Assembly: GCA_026928325.1 (NCBI GenBank)
Contig: JAIXKS010000047.1
Location: 118,049 to 171,935, forward strand
DNA: 53,887 nt
Direction: 5' to 3'
Source of the DNA: Chitinophagales bacterium
GTDB lineage: Bacteria > Bacteroidota > Bacteroidia > Chitinophagales > Saprospiraceae
A program made the translations under genes and the position numbers. Positions 45,873-53,887 of the stretch are shown piece after piece. Under the pieces are notes generated by a model, which was not told where the DNA came from, made no database searches, and worked only from the letters and a program-made list of their open reading frames with translations. How positions within the stretch are numbered: position 1 is the first letter of the stretch; every line of letters starts with the position of its first letter.

Positions 45873-48800
45873 TTATAACTTGACTAGTTTTTCAAATTTA
45901 CTTTCCTTTTTTATGTTGAGTTCTTTGGACCATATCTGGATTTTATAGAGATAAACTCCTCGGGCTAAATCAGCTCCAAAATCATCATCTCCACTCCAAG
46001 TTATATCATTAACTCTGAAACTGCTAGAATATTTTGTTTGAACGATACTTTTTACAAGTCTGCCTGTGATTGTGTAAATATTAACGACAATTTCCAATTC
46101 TGTATTGGATAAATTGTGCTCAAACTGAAATTGGGTGTTTGTCGTGAATGGATTGGGATAATTGATGACTCGGCTGAGTGCATGATCGTTTTGATCTGTA
46201 ACGACAAAGTCAACGCGCGTTTCTGCCGAATTTCCAGATATATCCCATGCTTTGGCCATGATATAGTGACTGCCTGTAGATAGCTTATTCAGTGGGAAGC
46301 GAACAACACCACTGGTATAATCATCTTTTTTGGCTTCATAAAAGTCATTGAGAATAAAAATGTTGCTATTATCTCCGTCTAAAGTTGCTGTTATGTCTTG
46401 TCCAATGGCATTACCGGTGACATTAATGCCCAAGTCGTCAGATAAGTTTAATAAAAGTATGGGATTGGCATTGGTGACACCACCGGATACAAAACTTTCG
46501 TCATTCATATAGGCCATTAATTGAGGCGGTTGATTATCAATGACTAGATTTTTAGAAGATCCTCCAATCGGAATATTGTTGAAATACCCTGCTGCATCTC
46601 TACTCGAACCATCATGCGCATAATATGCGATACGTCCTAGGCCATAAGAGTAATCTATATTTTTGGGTGTCCAAAAACTAATCGACCAATTGCCGTTAGT
46701 AACCGTAGCGGTACCTTTAAAGATTACATTTTTGTACATCGTAAAAGGAAATACCGGTGATGTCCGCCCATCGTTGGACAGCGTCAAAAGTTGCGATTTT
46801 TTGTCATAAACAGTGACGTATATGGTTCCATTAAAATCAGATAAGATTTGATTTTGTGCATCTCCAACATATCCGCTAATGACTACTTTTTTGAGGGCGC
46901 TAATGGTATCAATAACGCCCGTTGCATCTTTACCATTGATTTTTTCTGTAATAACTTGGTACTTAGGCAAGGCTAACGGTACAGATGGATCTCCGAGTAA
47001 GACAAATTTTCTAGAATTAGTTCTAAAACTTCCATCTGTGTGATACTTGTTTTTGCCTTCCGTCATGATATAACCCAAGGTCGGCGCTTGACCATTCACT
47101 TTTTTGAGCATTTGCTCATGCGTTGCATCGGTCAATAGCTTATTAGTATTGGTATATACCGCTCTCGTCGTTGTCATCAATCCGATAGCACCTCCTTTAG
47201 GATTGAGCAGGGCAGCCTCCGCAGGACTGAGTTTAGCCGGATTATCATAAGCTCCAAATGAACATGTAGCCGTAACGATTAGTGCAAGATTATCTTTATT
47301 GGACCAACTGTCTATATCGGGTATCGTCAAGATCCGCTCTTGTGCCCATCCTAACGGACCACCGTGGCCGAGATAAGTCATTGATATCTGTCCTTTAAAT
47401 ATTTGATCATTGATGGCCTTATTGGCATCGGGATATCTCTTTTCTCCGGATGTGGATACTTGCTTATAAGCATCTATATAGACTTTTTGCTGTGTAAATA
47501 AAGCGTGCCGATTTTCATCTGTTCGGGCTATTTCGTCAGTATCTCTTATATGGACATTAGAGTCTTCATCATCACATACATAACCTGTGCGGATGCGCCA
47601 ATCTCCCAATGTTGCCGGATTGGTTTCATAGTGGATGATTTTATCAACGACATTTTTTGCTTCTTCATGACTGCGAATGGGAATTCTCCCGATATAAATA
47701 TCTAAACCACCGACAAGCCCGATACCTTCATTATCTCCAAGTAGTCCAAAGAAGTCATCGGATGGAAATCCATAAATCGGATCCAAGGACTCATCTGTTT
47801 CGTAAAGCGGAACAAAATTTTCCGCAGGAATGCTCTTGTCGATACCTTTGTAGTCATAACTTCCATCGCCAAATAAGAGCAAATATTTAAAATCTGGATT
47901 TCTATATAAAAGTAATCTCGCCATATCCCGGATGGCTGCCGGATCGGCCTTACCACCGCCAAATTCATTAAAGATTTGATCCGTTGATGCTAAAAGGATT
48001 TTTAAGCCCGATTGTTTCGAGCGAAAATCAGCTAATCTTTCAGCTTCTTGTTTGAAATTCGGATGATATACGATGATCATATCCTCGTTGTCCATGGCAT
48101 GTAAATTTTGAGGACTTATTTTGCCCATAGCCACGGGTTCTAAAGCACCCTTATCTAATTGATGCGCTAAAAACGCTTTGTTTTGGTTTTCAGGATAAAA
48201 GGTAAAGCCCTTTCCTGTATTAGGAATAAGCATCGGTGTAAATGGATCTGTGACGTCCCATATGGTTGCTTCATGAGCTTGCGTAAATTCAAATGCTGCT
48301 GTTCGATATCCTTGAGTGCGATAGTTTCTAAAAGATAACTGACCAGCAGTAGGTGCTGTTAATGCTCGGTTGTTGATAATCTGGATATAATCGAGCCAGC
48401 CGATAAAGTCCGTTGAAGCCATAGGGTAGGATAGGATGACTTCAGGAGTTGCCTGCGATGTTAAGAATTTTTCTTGCAATACAATTCTTCTTGCATAGAC
48501 ACTTTCGTAATTTATTGTATTGACCGAAGAGATGCTTTTATTAAAACTCTTGTCACCTATTTTTAAAGATACACTACTTGCGCTACTGCCTCGAGCGGCA
48601 AAAGCCATTTCTACTTGGATTAAAGAGTCTCTGATTAATCCTGTAAAGTCAAAAGAGGTGTTGTACTTCTTTTCTTTGACACTATTGAAGATATCGCCAT
48701 ACCAATCTTTGCCGGTTCCTTCTGTACCTGAAAAACTGCCTAAAAGATTGATTTTGTCTTCTTCCCATCTCTGCAACATATCGTAATTAGAGATTACAAA

Positions 48801-49700
48801 TTCAGGAGATTCGCTAACTTGAACTGCGGTTTTTATGCGCAAACCATCCTCTTGATCTATTTTGATAAAATAGTAATTGTACTCATCATATATATTTTTG
48901 TCGAAGCGATAGCGTTGTGCGGCTTCGTCCCATGACCACATATCGGCACCTTCTCCGTAAAAAAGAATGTAATCACCAGCATCAAATTTTCCATCGGATT
49001 CACCAGCGATATATATGCTGAGTTGTTTTAAATCATCAACACGATAAGCACTATTTGCTTCCGGAATACGTCCACCTCGATTGCCGTAAATTTTTATTTT
49101 TTTAGGGTTGATATTATTGACATTAATACCCAGTTGGTTTTCCAAAAATGTTTTATCGATCTTATAAAGACCCGTTTTGTTGATTTTAATCTTATAGATA
49201 TCTCCTGAGGCTAACACGGATTGATATGTTGCCTCCGGATTTCTTAAGCCCGAAGATACGATGGGAGCATATTGGAAATTGATAGAAAATTTTGTAATGA
49301 TTTCAGCTTGATTGTTAGATATTTTTCGAATGGGATTGAGATGTAGATGGAGGCGATATTGTTGGCGTATTTCGACGATATCTATATTATATATATATGA
49401 TTCCGATAATTTCGAGGCCACGCTGTCAGGAATGGATATGATCGAAGAAGCTTGAACAGTCAGAGAAGAACCCGTAATTTTAGCCTTGCTATATGGCTGC
49501 GAATAAAAGAAAGCGTCCGATAGCGGGAAGGCTTCATTGTAAACTTGATTTTCGCCGAGCGTGAGTTTTCCTTCATTCAAATCCGTATTATTCCAACGAA
49601 GCGTTTGCTGTACAGCATCGCTATATTGCGCCTGAATGGAAACAATCGTGGTTAAAATTAACCCAAAAATCAAAAAAACCTTACTTTTTATAATACTCAT
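45873..49700 (-). CDS. porU: Type IX secretion system sortase PorU
   Basis: 1275 residues, C25 (gingipain-like) cell-surface sortase that removes the C-terminal signal of T9SS cargo and attaches it to lipopolysaccharide. Signal peptide (FLIFGLILTTIVSIQAQ). Catalytic region about 560-900: YLLLFGDGSYDYKG, the His in MTYLGHGGPLGWAQE (about 777) and the Cys in VTATCSFGAYDNP (about 811). C-terminal FNYPNPF-type domain (VINYPNPFTTNTQFQF) resembles a type A sorting domain, as is normal for PorU. Divergent from porP. Confidence 0.96.
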   Translation of the reverse strand: MSIIKSKVFLIFGLILTTIVSIQAQYSDAVQQTLRWNNTDLNEGKLTLGENQVYNEAFPLSDAFFYSQPYSKAKITGSSLTVQASSIISIPDSVASKLSESYIYNIDIVEIRQQYRLHLHLNPIRKISNNQAEIITKFSINFQYAPIVSSGLRNPEATYQSVLASGDIYKIKINKTGLYKIDKTFLENQLGINVNNINPKKIKIYGNRGGRIPEANSAYRVDDLKQLSIYIAGESDGKFDAGDYILFYGEGADMWSWDEAAQRYRFDKNIYDEYNYYFIKIDQEDGLRIKTAVQVSESPEFVISNYDMLQRWEEDKINLLGSFSGTEGTGKDWYGDIFNSVKEKKYNTSFDFTGLIRDSLIQVEMAFAARGSSASSVSLKIGDKSFNKSISSVNTINYESVYARRIVLQEKFLTSQATPEVILSYPMASTDFIGWLDYIQIINNRALTAPTAGQLSFRNYRTQGYRTAAFEFTQAHEATIWDVTDPFTPMLIPNTGKGFTFYPENQNKAFLAHQLDKGALEPVAMGKISPQNLHAMDNEDMIIVYHPNFKQEAERLADFRSKQSGLKILLASTDQIFNEFGGGKADPAAIRDMARLLLYRNPDFKYLLLFGDGSYDYKGIDKSIPAENFVPLYETDESLDPIYGFPSDDFFGLLGDNEGIGLVGGLDIYIGRIPIRSHEEAKNVVDKIIHYETNPATLGDWRIRTGYVCDDEDSNVHIRDTDEIARTDENRHALFTQQKVYIDAYKQVSTSGEKRYPDANKAINDQIFKGQISMTYLGHGGPLGWAQERILTIPDIDSWSNKDNLALIVTATCSFGAYDNPAKLSPAEAALLNPKGGAIGLMTTTRAVYTNTNKLLTDATHEQMLKKVNGQAPTLGYIMTEGKNKYHTDGSFRTNSRKFVLLGDPSVPLALPKYQVITEKINGKDATGVIDTISALKKVVISGYVGDAQNQILSDFNGTIYVTVYDKKSQLLTLSNDGRTSPVFPFTMYKNVIFKGTATVTNGNWSISFWTPKNIDYSYGLGRIAYYAHDGSSRDAAGYFNNIPIGGSSKNLVIDNQPPQLMAYMNDESFVSGGVTNANPILLLNLSDDLGINVTGNAIGQDITATLDGDNSNIFILNDFYEAKKDDYTSGVVRFPLNKLSTGSHYIMAKAWDISGNSAETRVDFVVTDQNDHALSRVINYPNPFTTNTQFQFEHNLSNTELEIVVNIYTITGRLVKSIVQTKYSSSFRVNDITWSGDDDFGADLARGVYLYKIQIWSKELNIKKESKFEKLVKL

Positions 49701-49876
49701 GCCTCTTTTGCTGTTATCTCTTTTTTAATTGCGATGTTATCGTAAACATATTAACAAAAATGATGCTTATTATTAATATGAAAATGTCTTGAATGTTTAC
49801 TAAATATAAATTTTTGTTAATTTTTTAAGAAAATTAGACATAAAACGAGCATCTTTGGCTTTCTATTGTATAAAAT

Positions 49877-50947
49877 ATGTTAAGAATCAAACATAAAACA
49901 TGTAAAAAGGGTATTTGTCTTGATAGATACAAAATTAGGTTTTCCCTGATTCTGGTAGTCGTGTTGCTTGGCTTTAAGTGGGTATCCGGGCAAGATCCGG
50001 TTTTTAGCCAATTTTACAACGCACCGCTTCAACTCAATGCAGCCTTTGCAGGCAATACCTATACACCAATGATTAATTTGAATTATCGAAATCAATGGCC
50101 GGGTTTAGGTAATATATATACGACCTATGCGGTCAGTTATGATCAATACTTTGATAAAATCAATGGAGGTCTAGGAATTAGCCTGCTTACAGACAATGCA
50201 GGAGATGGTACATTAAAAACTACGGGATTGACGGGATACTATAGCTACCAAATAAAAATTAAGGGTGACTTATATATAAAAGGTGGCTTAGAAGCGGGAT
50301 GGACGAATACTTCACTTGATTGGAACAAACTCCAGTTTGGTGACGCCTTAGAAGCCATGTTAGATGGAGGCACACCCGGTGGATCTTTTATTCCAAGTAG
50401 AGAAATTCCCGCGGATGACCTATCCTTCCATCAAATCAAAATTGGTGCTGGTCTTTTATTATACAATCCACATTACTATGTGGGACTTGGCATAAAAAAT
50501 CTGAATAGTCCAAATTTGCCATTTCTTTTATCATCGGCGACTACTTCAGATCAATTAATCCAAGTTCCGGTTAGATATTCCTTACATGCCGGTGGGCAAA
50601 TTGTCCTTCGACCAGGCAATAATAACAGAATAGGTACGTTTTTATCACCAAATATCATGTTGCAAAGGCAAAGGAGTTTTTATCAAATCAATTTTGGAGC
50701 TTTACTTTCCGTCAATGCCATTCATGGAGGTCTATGGTATAGACATGCAGCCTACAATGGAGACGCATTGATTGCTTCTTTTGGGGTGAAAATGGACTTT
50801 TTAAGAATAACATATAGTTTTGATTTGACCATGTCCGATTTAGGCTTAAATCAGGGCGGAAGTCATGAAATTGGGATAGGCATTAATTTTGATTATTTGT
50901 ATCCTAAAAAGCAAAATTATAATGACTGTTTTGAGATTTTTCGCTAA
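49877..50947 (+). CDS. PorP/SprF-family type IX secretion outer-membrane protein
   Basis: 356 residues. Signal peptide after a basic start (RFSLILVVVLLGFKWVSGQ), then QDPVFSQFYNAPLQLNAAF and NLNYRNQWPGL, the hallmark of the PorP/SprF family, followed by an outer-membrane beta-barrel ending in FDYLYPKKQNY. SprF-type members pair with specific cargo such as SprB; PorP belongs to the core. Which one this is cannot be told, as no large adhesin is adjacent. Upstream of gldJ. Confidence 0.92.
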   Translation: MLRIKHKTCKKGICLDRYKIRFSLILVVVLLGFKWVSGQDPVFSQFYNAPLQLNAAFAGNTYTPMINLNYRNQWPGLGNIYTTYAVSYDQYFDKINGGLGISLLTDNAGDGTLKTTGLTGYYSYQIKIKGDLYIKGGLEAGWTNTSLDWNKLQFGDALEAMLDGGTPGGSFIPSREIPADDLSFHQIKIGAGLLLYNPHYYVGLGIKNLNSPNLPFLLSSATTSDQLIQVPVRYSLHAGGQIVLRPGNNNRIGTFLSPNIMLQRQRSFYQINFGALLSVNAIHGGLWYRHAAYNGDALIASFGVKMDFLRITYSFDLTMSDLGLNQGGSHEIGIGINFDYLYPKKQNYNDCFEIFR

Positions 50948-50993
50948 AGTTGTTAAAAATATAGGTTTATTTTACTTTTTTTTGTTAAAATAA

Positions 50994-51023
50994 TTTGCGC
51001 TTTTTAAATTATGCTTATATTTG
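50994..51023 (+). promoter_or_regulatory. gldJ promoter, -33 TTTG and -7 TATATTTG
   Basis: TTTG at 50994-50997 and TATATTTG at 51016-51023, 18 bp apart, close to the Bacteroidota consensus. Because it overlaps the upstream part of the open frame, translation must start at ATG 51057. Confidence 0.65.
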
Positions 51024-51056
51024 GGCGCTAAAATTGTAAAATCAGAATATCAATCG

Positions 51057-52556
51057 ATGAAGAATTTAATTAATCCATTAAGCTTACTGGCATTTGTTGC
51101 CATTTTATTGACTTCTTGTAGTAGAAAAGAAGAAGTATCGTCCGCCACTGGTTGGAAATATAATGATGCCGAATGGGGTGGATTTGAAAAGAAGGATTAT
51201 GAAGGCCAAATCAATGGTCCAAACCTAGTCCTTGTTGAAGGTGGTACTTTCTCCATGGGTCTTACTCAACAGGATGTGACATTTGAATTCAATAATGTGC
51301 CTAGAAGAGTGACCGTTTCTTCATTTTATATGGACGAAACAGAAGTATCTAATATCAACTATAGAGAATATCTTCACTGGCTTAAAAACCATTATGTAAG
51401 TTACCCAGAAGTATATAGAAATGCACTTCCGGATACGTTGGTATGGAGAGAAGAACTTTCGTTCAATGAACCATTAGTTGAAACTTATTTCAGACACCCA
51501 TCTTATGATGATTATCCTGTAGTCGGTGTCAACTGGATTCAAGCTAATGATTATTGTAAATGGAGATCCAATAGAGTAAACGAAATGATTCTTGTTGAAA
51601 GAGGTATTTTGAATTTATCTCCAGACGGAAAAGATTCAGATGTATTCGATACAAAATCTTATTTGGATGGACAATATACAGGTAATGTAAACAAAAATCT
51701 TCCTAACTTGGTGACAGGTGGAGAAAGACCGGTTATGTTTGATGATGGTATCTTACTTCCGGATTATAGACTCCCAACAGAAGCAGAGTGGGAATACGCA
51801 GCATTAGCACTTCAAGGTAATCAGCCTTCTTCTGAAGACGAAGTTTATTTGGATAGAAGATTTTACCCTTGGAATGGTAATACAGCGAGATATAAGAAGA
51901 GAAATAAATCTCAAGGTAGAATCCTTGCCAACTTTAAGAGAGGCCGTGGAGACTATATGGGGTTAGCTGGTAATTTGAACGATAACGCATCTTTCTGTGC
52001 TCCAGTACGTGCATACTTCCCGAACGATTTTGGTCTATATAATATGGCCGGTAACGTTAACGAGTGGACAGCAGATACTTATCGTCCGATGACATCACTT
52101 ACATTGAATGATGTTGAAAACCACGATTTAAACCCATTCAGAGGTAACCAATTCCAACAATTAATCGTGGATGAAGAAGGAAAACCAATCGAAAAGGACT
52201 CTTTAGGTGCGTTGAAGTATAGATATGTAGATGATGAAGAAGCACAAGATAGAGAGAACTATAAGAAAGGTGATCTTCGTGACTACGATGATGGCGATTC
52301 CGATTATATTGATTATTTATACGGAGAGACTACATTGGTGAGCAATAAATCAAAAGTATATAAAGGTGGATCTTGGGCAGACAGATTATTCTGGCTTTCT
52401 CCAGGAGCACGTAGATATAAAGATGAAGATAAAGCTGATAGAACCATCGGATTTAGATGTGCAATGATCAGAGTAGGTGGTCAGGCAGGTAATGAAGACG
52501 TAGGCGGTAATAGCTTTAAAGAAGGTGGCAAAACCATTAAAAGAAGATATAAGTAA
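51057..52556 (+). CDS. gldJ: Gliding-motility / T9SS lipoprotein GldJ (SUMF1 fold)
   Basis: 499 residues from ATG 51057 (MKNLINPLSLLAFVAIL), lipobox LLTSCSRK. A formylglycine-generating-enzyme-like fold follows: FSMGLTQQDVTF, YPVVGVNWIQANDYCKWRSN, LPTEAEWEYAALAL, MAGNVNEWTADTY, KGGSWADRLFWLSPGARRYK, IGFRCAM. GldJ and GldK are related; length and the adjacency to murF and porU/porV favour GldJ, which stabilises GldK and the motor-linked ring. Terminator follows. Confidence 0.87.
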   Translation: MKNLINPLSLLAFVAILLTSCSRKEEVSSATGWKYNDAEWGGFEKKDYEGQINGPNLVLVEGGTFSMGLTQQDVTFEFNNVPRRVTVSSFYMDETEVSNINYREYLHWLKNHYVSYPEVYRNALPDTLVWREELSFNEPLVETYFRHPSYDDYPVVGVNWIQANDYCKWRSNRVNEMILVERGILNLSPDGKDSDVFDTKSYLDGQYTGNVNKNLPNLVTGGERPVMFDDGILLPDYRLPTEAEWEYAALALQGNQPSSEDEVYLDRRFYPWNGNTARYKKRNKSQGRILANFKRGRGDYMGLAGNLNDNASFCAPVRAYFPNDFGLYNMAGNVNEWTADTYRPMTSLTLNDVENHDLNPFRGNQFQQLIVDEEGKPIEKDSLGALKYRYVDDEEAQDRENYKKGDLRDYDDGDSDYIDYLYGETTLVSNKSKVYKGGSWADRLFWLSPGARRYKDEDKADRTIGFRCAMIRVGGQAGNEDVGGNSFKEGGKTIKRRYK

Positions 52557-52580
52557 TTAGTAAAATTTAATATATCAATG

Positions 52581-52608
52581 AACCCTTGCATTTTGCAGGG
52601 GTTTTTTA
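52581..52608 (+). terminator. Rho-independent terminator of gldJ
   Basis: AACCCTTGCA/TGCAGGGGTT (one G-T pair), then TTTTTT; only a few bases before murF starts at 52612, so murF needs readthrough or an internal promoter. Confidence 0.8.
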
Positions 52609-52611
52609 TTT

Positions 52612-53877
52612 ATGGAAATTCAAGATTTATATTTCAGGTGGAAGCAGTCAACTGGTATCGCGACCGATAGTCGGAAAGTCGAACCTAGTCAAATATTTTT
52701 TGCACTAAAGGGCGATACATTTGATGGTAATGCTTATGCCATGGCCGCTCTTGATCAAGGTGCTTCATTGGTAGTCGTTGATGACCCGAGCTTAGCCCAT
52801 GAACAGGATTCACGCATCGTGATTGTAGAAGATGTGCTGACCACGCTTCAGCTCTTGGCAAGGCATCATCGCGATCAGTTGAATATTCCTATTTTGGCGA
52901 TTACGGGTTCTAATGGTAAAACGACAACCAAAGAGTTGACCCGAGATGTGCTGCTATCGAAATATCGCATCTTAGCCACTCGAGGCAATCTCAATAATCA
53001 TATTGGCGTGCCTTTGACTGTATTGTCCATAACTGATGAAATTGAGTTGGCAATCATCGAAATGGGCGCCAATCACCAAGGAGAAATAGATTTACTCTGC
53101 AAGGTAACTAATCCAGATTATGGCATGATTACCAATATCGGCAAGGCACATCTCGATGGCTTTGGGGGAATGGAAGGTATTAAAAAGGGAAAGTCCGAAT
53201 TGTATCGGTATTTGTCGGCACATGGAGGTACTATTTTTTTGAATGAAGAAGACGAAACCTTAAAATCACTCGTCCCAGTTGGTTGTGCTGTAGTGCCCTA
53301 TTGTCCTTCTGACATATTACAGGTGCGAGATGATCATGACATGATATCTTACGAAAGCAATGGATGTTTGTATCAGACCCAATTGTATGGCGCATACAAT
53401 ATTAACAATATTGCGTTCGCAGTCGCTGCTGGACGTTACTTCAATGTACCTGAGGATCAAATCCATCTGGCTATTACAAGCTACAAACCAGGGAACAATC
53501 GCTCTCAACTTTTTAAATATCAGAGCAACCACATCATTTTGGATGCCTATAATGCCAATCCAAGTTCCATGAAAGCAAGTATCGAGAGTTTTGTAAAAAT
53601 GGGAGGGGAACAGGTAATCGTACTTGGCGATATGTTTGAGCTAGGAACGTACGCTAAGGAGGAACACGCAGCGGTTTTGGATTTGATAGATAATTATGTA
53701 TTTGTTGACAAAATATTCATTGGCGCAGCTTTTTTGAGTGTTTCCCAAGGGCATTCTGGTCATTTTTTTAAGGATATTGACACGGCTAAGGCGTATTTCA
53801 GGAATTGTCATTTTCATAATAAAAATATCTTGCTCAAAGGTTCACGTGGGATTGCGGTGGAGCGGATATTAGAATAA
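52612..53877 (+). CDS. murF: UDP-N-acetylmuramoyl-tripeptide--D-alanyl-D-alanine ligase
   Basis: 421 residues, cytosolic Mur ligase adding D-Ala-D-Ala to UDP-MurNAc-tripeptide. N-terminal TDSRKVEPSQIFFALKGDTF, P-loop ITGSNGKTTTKE (about 103), IEMGANHQGEI, ITNIGKAHLDGFGG and the C-terminal DAYNANPSSMKAS, VLGDMFELG. Complete, with stop at 53875-53877. Placement directly after gldJ is known from flavobacteria. Confidence 0.97.
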   Translation: MEIQDLYFRWKQSTGIATDSRKVEPSQIFFALKGDTFDGNAYAMAALDQGASLVVVDDPSLAHEQDSRIVIVEDVLTTLQLLARHHRDQLNIPILAITGSNGKTTTKELTRDVLLSKYRILATRGNLNNHIGVPLTVLSITDEIELAIIEMGANHQGEIDLLCKVTNPDYGMITNIGKAHLDGFGGMEGIKKGKSELYRYLSAHGGTIFLNEEDETLKSLVPVGCAVVPYCPSDILQVRDDHDMISYESNGCLYQTQLYGAYNINNIAFAVAAGRYFNVPEDQIHLAITSYKPGNNRSQLFKYQSNHIILDAYNANPSSMKASIESFVKMGGEQVIVLGDMFELGTYAKEEHAAVLDLIDNYVFVDKIFIGAAFLSVSQGHSGHFFKDIDTAKAYFRNCHFHNKNILLKGSRGIAVERILE

Positions 53878-53887
53878 TATTTATCAT

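Overview
The window looks like chromosomal DNA of an AT-rich, probably uncultured member of the Bacteroidota. A Saprospiria-like lineage is my guess, not a demonstration. The evidence is a type IX secretion (T9SS) locus (porV, porU, a PorP/SprF protein, gldJ next to murF), Bacteroidota-type -7 boxes (TAnnTTTG) before many genes, the pheT/coiled-coil/zapA/rny order, an accA/DUF6913/dapA operon, and several families mostly confined to this phylum.

Layout. 1-3.5 kb: histidine catabolism (ftcD) and a K+/H+ antiporter. 3.6-8.9 kb: an AT-rich accessory island between housekeeping genes, bracketed by a 119-bp direct repeat and littered with IS4, IS66 and IS630 relics. It carries a tightly overlapping four-ORF operon: a 72-aa peptide with a double-glycine leader, a secreted protein, an ATP-grasp peptide maturase of the grasp-with-spasm/graspetide type (split by one frameshift), and a lipoprotein-like ORF. 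This is the best candidate for an unusual system: a RiPP cluster with no visible radical-SAM partner. The peptide is preceded by two strongly foldable segments. 8.9-14.1 kb: ALDH7 and the copper ATPase CcoI, whose 3' end is duplicated (401 bp) around a dispersed repeat (R3). 14.1-21 kb: DUF4349 lipoprotein, tRNA-Asp, accA/DUF6913/dapA, a PDZ aspartyl protease, a second R3 copy, rplY. 21-24 kb: a D-ECK nuclease-fold protein coupled to a large helicase-like protein without a Walker A motif. 24.6-30 kb: rny, zapA, pheT. 30-44 kb: MscS channel, TrpF-like/NUDIX/pirin genes, MBL hydrolase, ribH, TPR protein, a large glycoside-hydrolase-like secreted protein, dgt, DUF4197, MoxR, and SPFH plus Arc. 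44.4-53.9 kb: porV-porU on the minus strand, divergent from porP-gldJ-murF.

A family of about 160-bp MITE-like elements (R1: ends GTGCTCTGTC/GACAGAGCAC, TA target duplications) recurs through the window. One copy re-formed the porV stop codon, and a miniature derivative appears to serve as the rny terminator. No CRISPR array, rRNA or intact transposase was seen.

The core genes cover central metabolism, envelope and secretion. The accessory peptide operon may use its own maturase, and its products with signal peptides probably act at the envelope.
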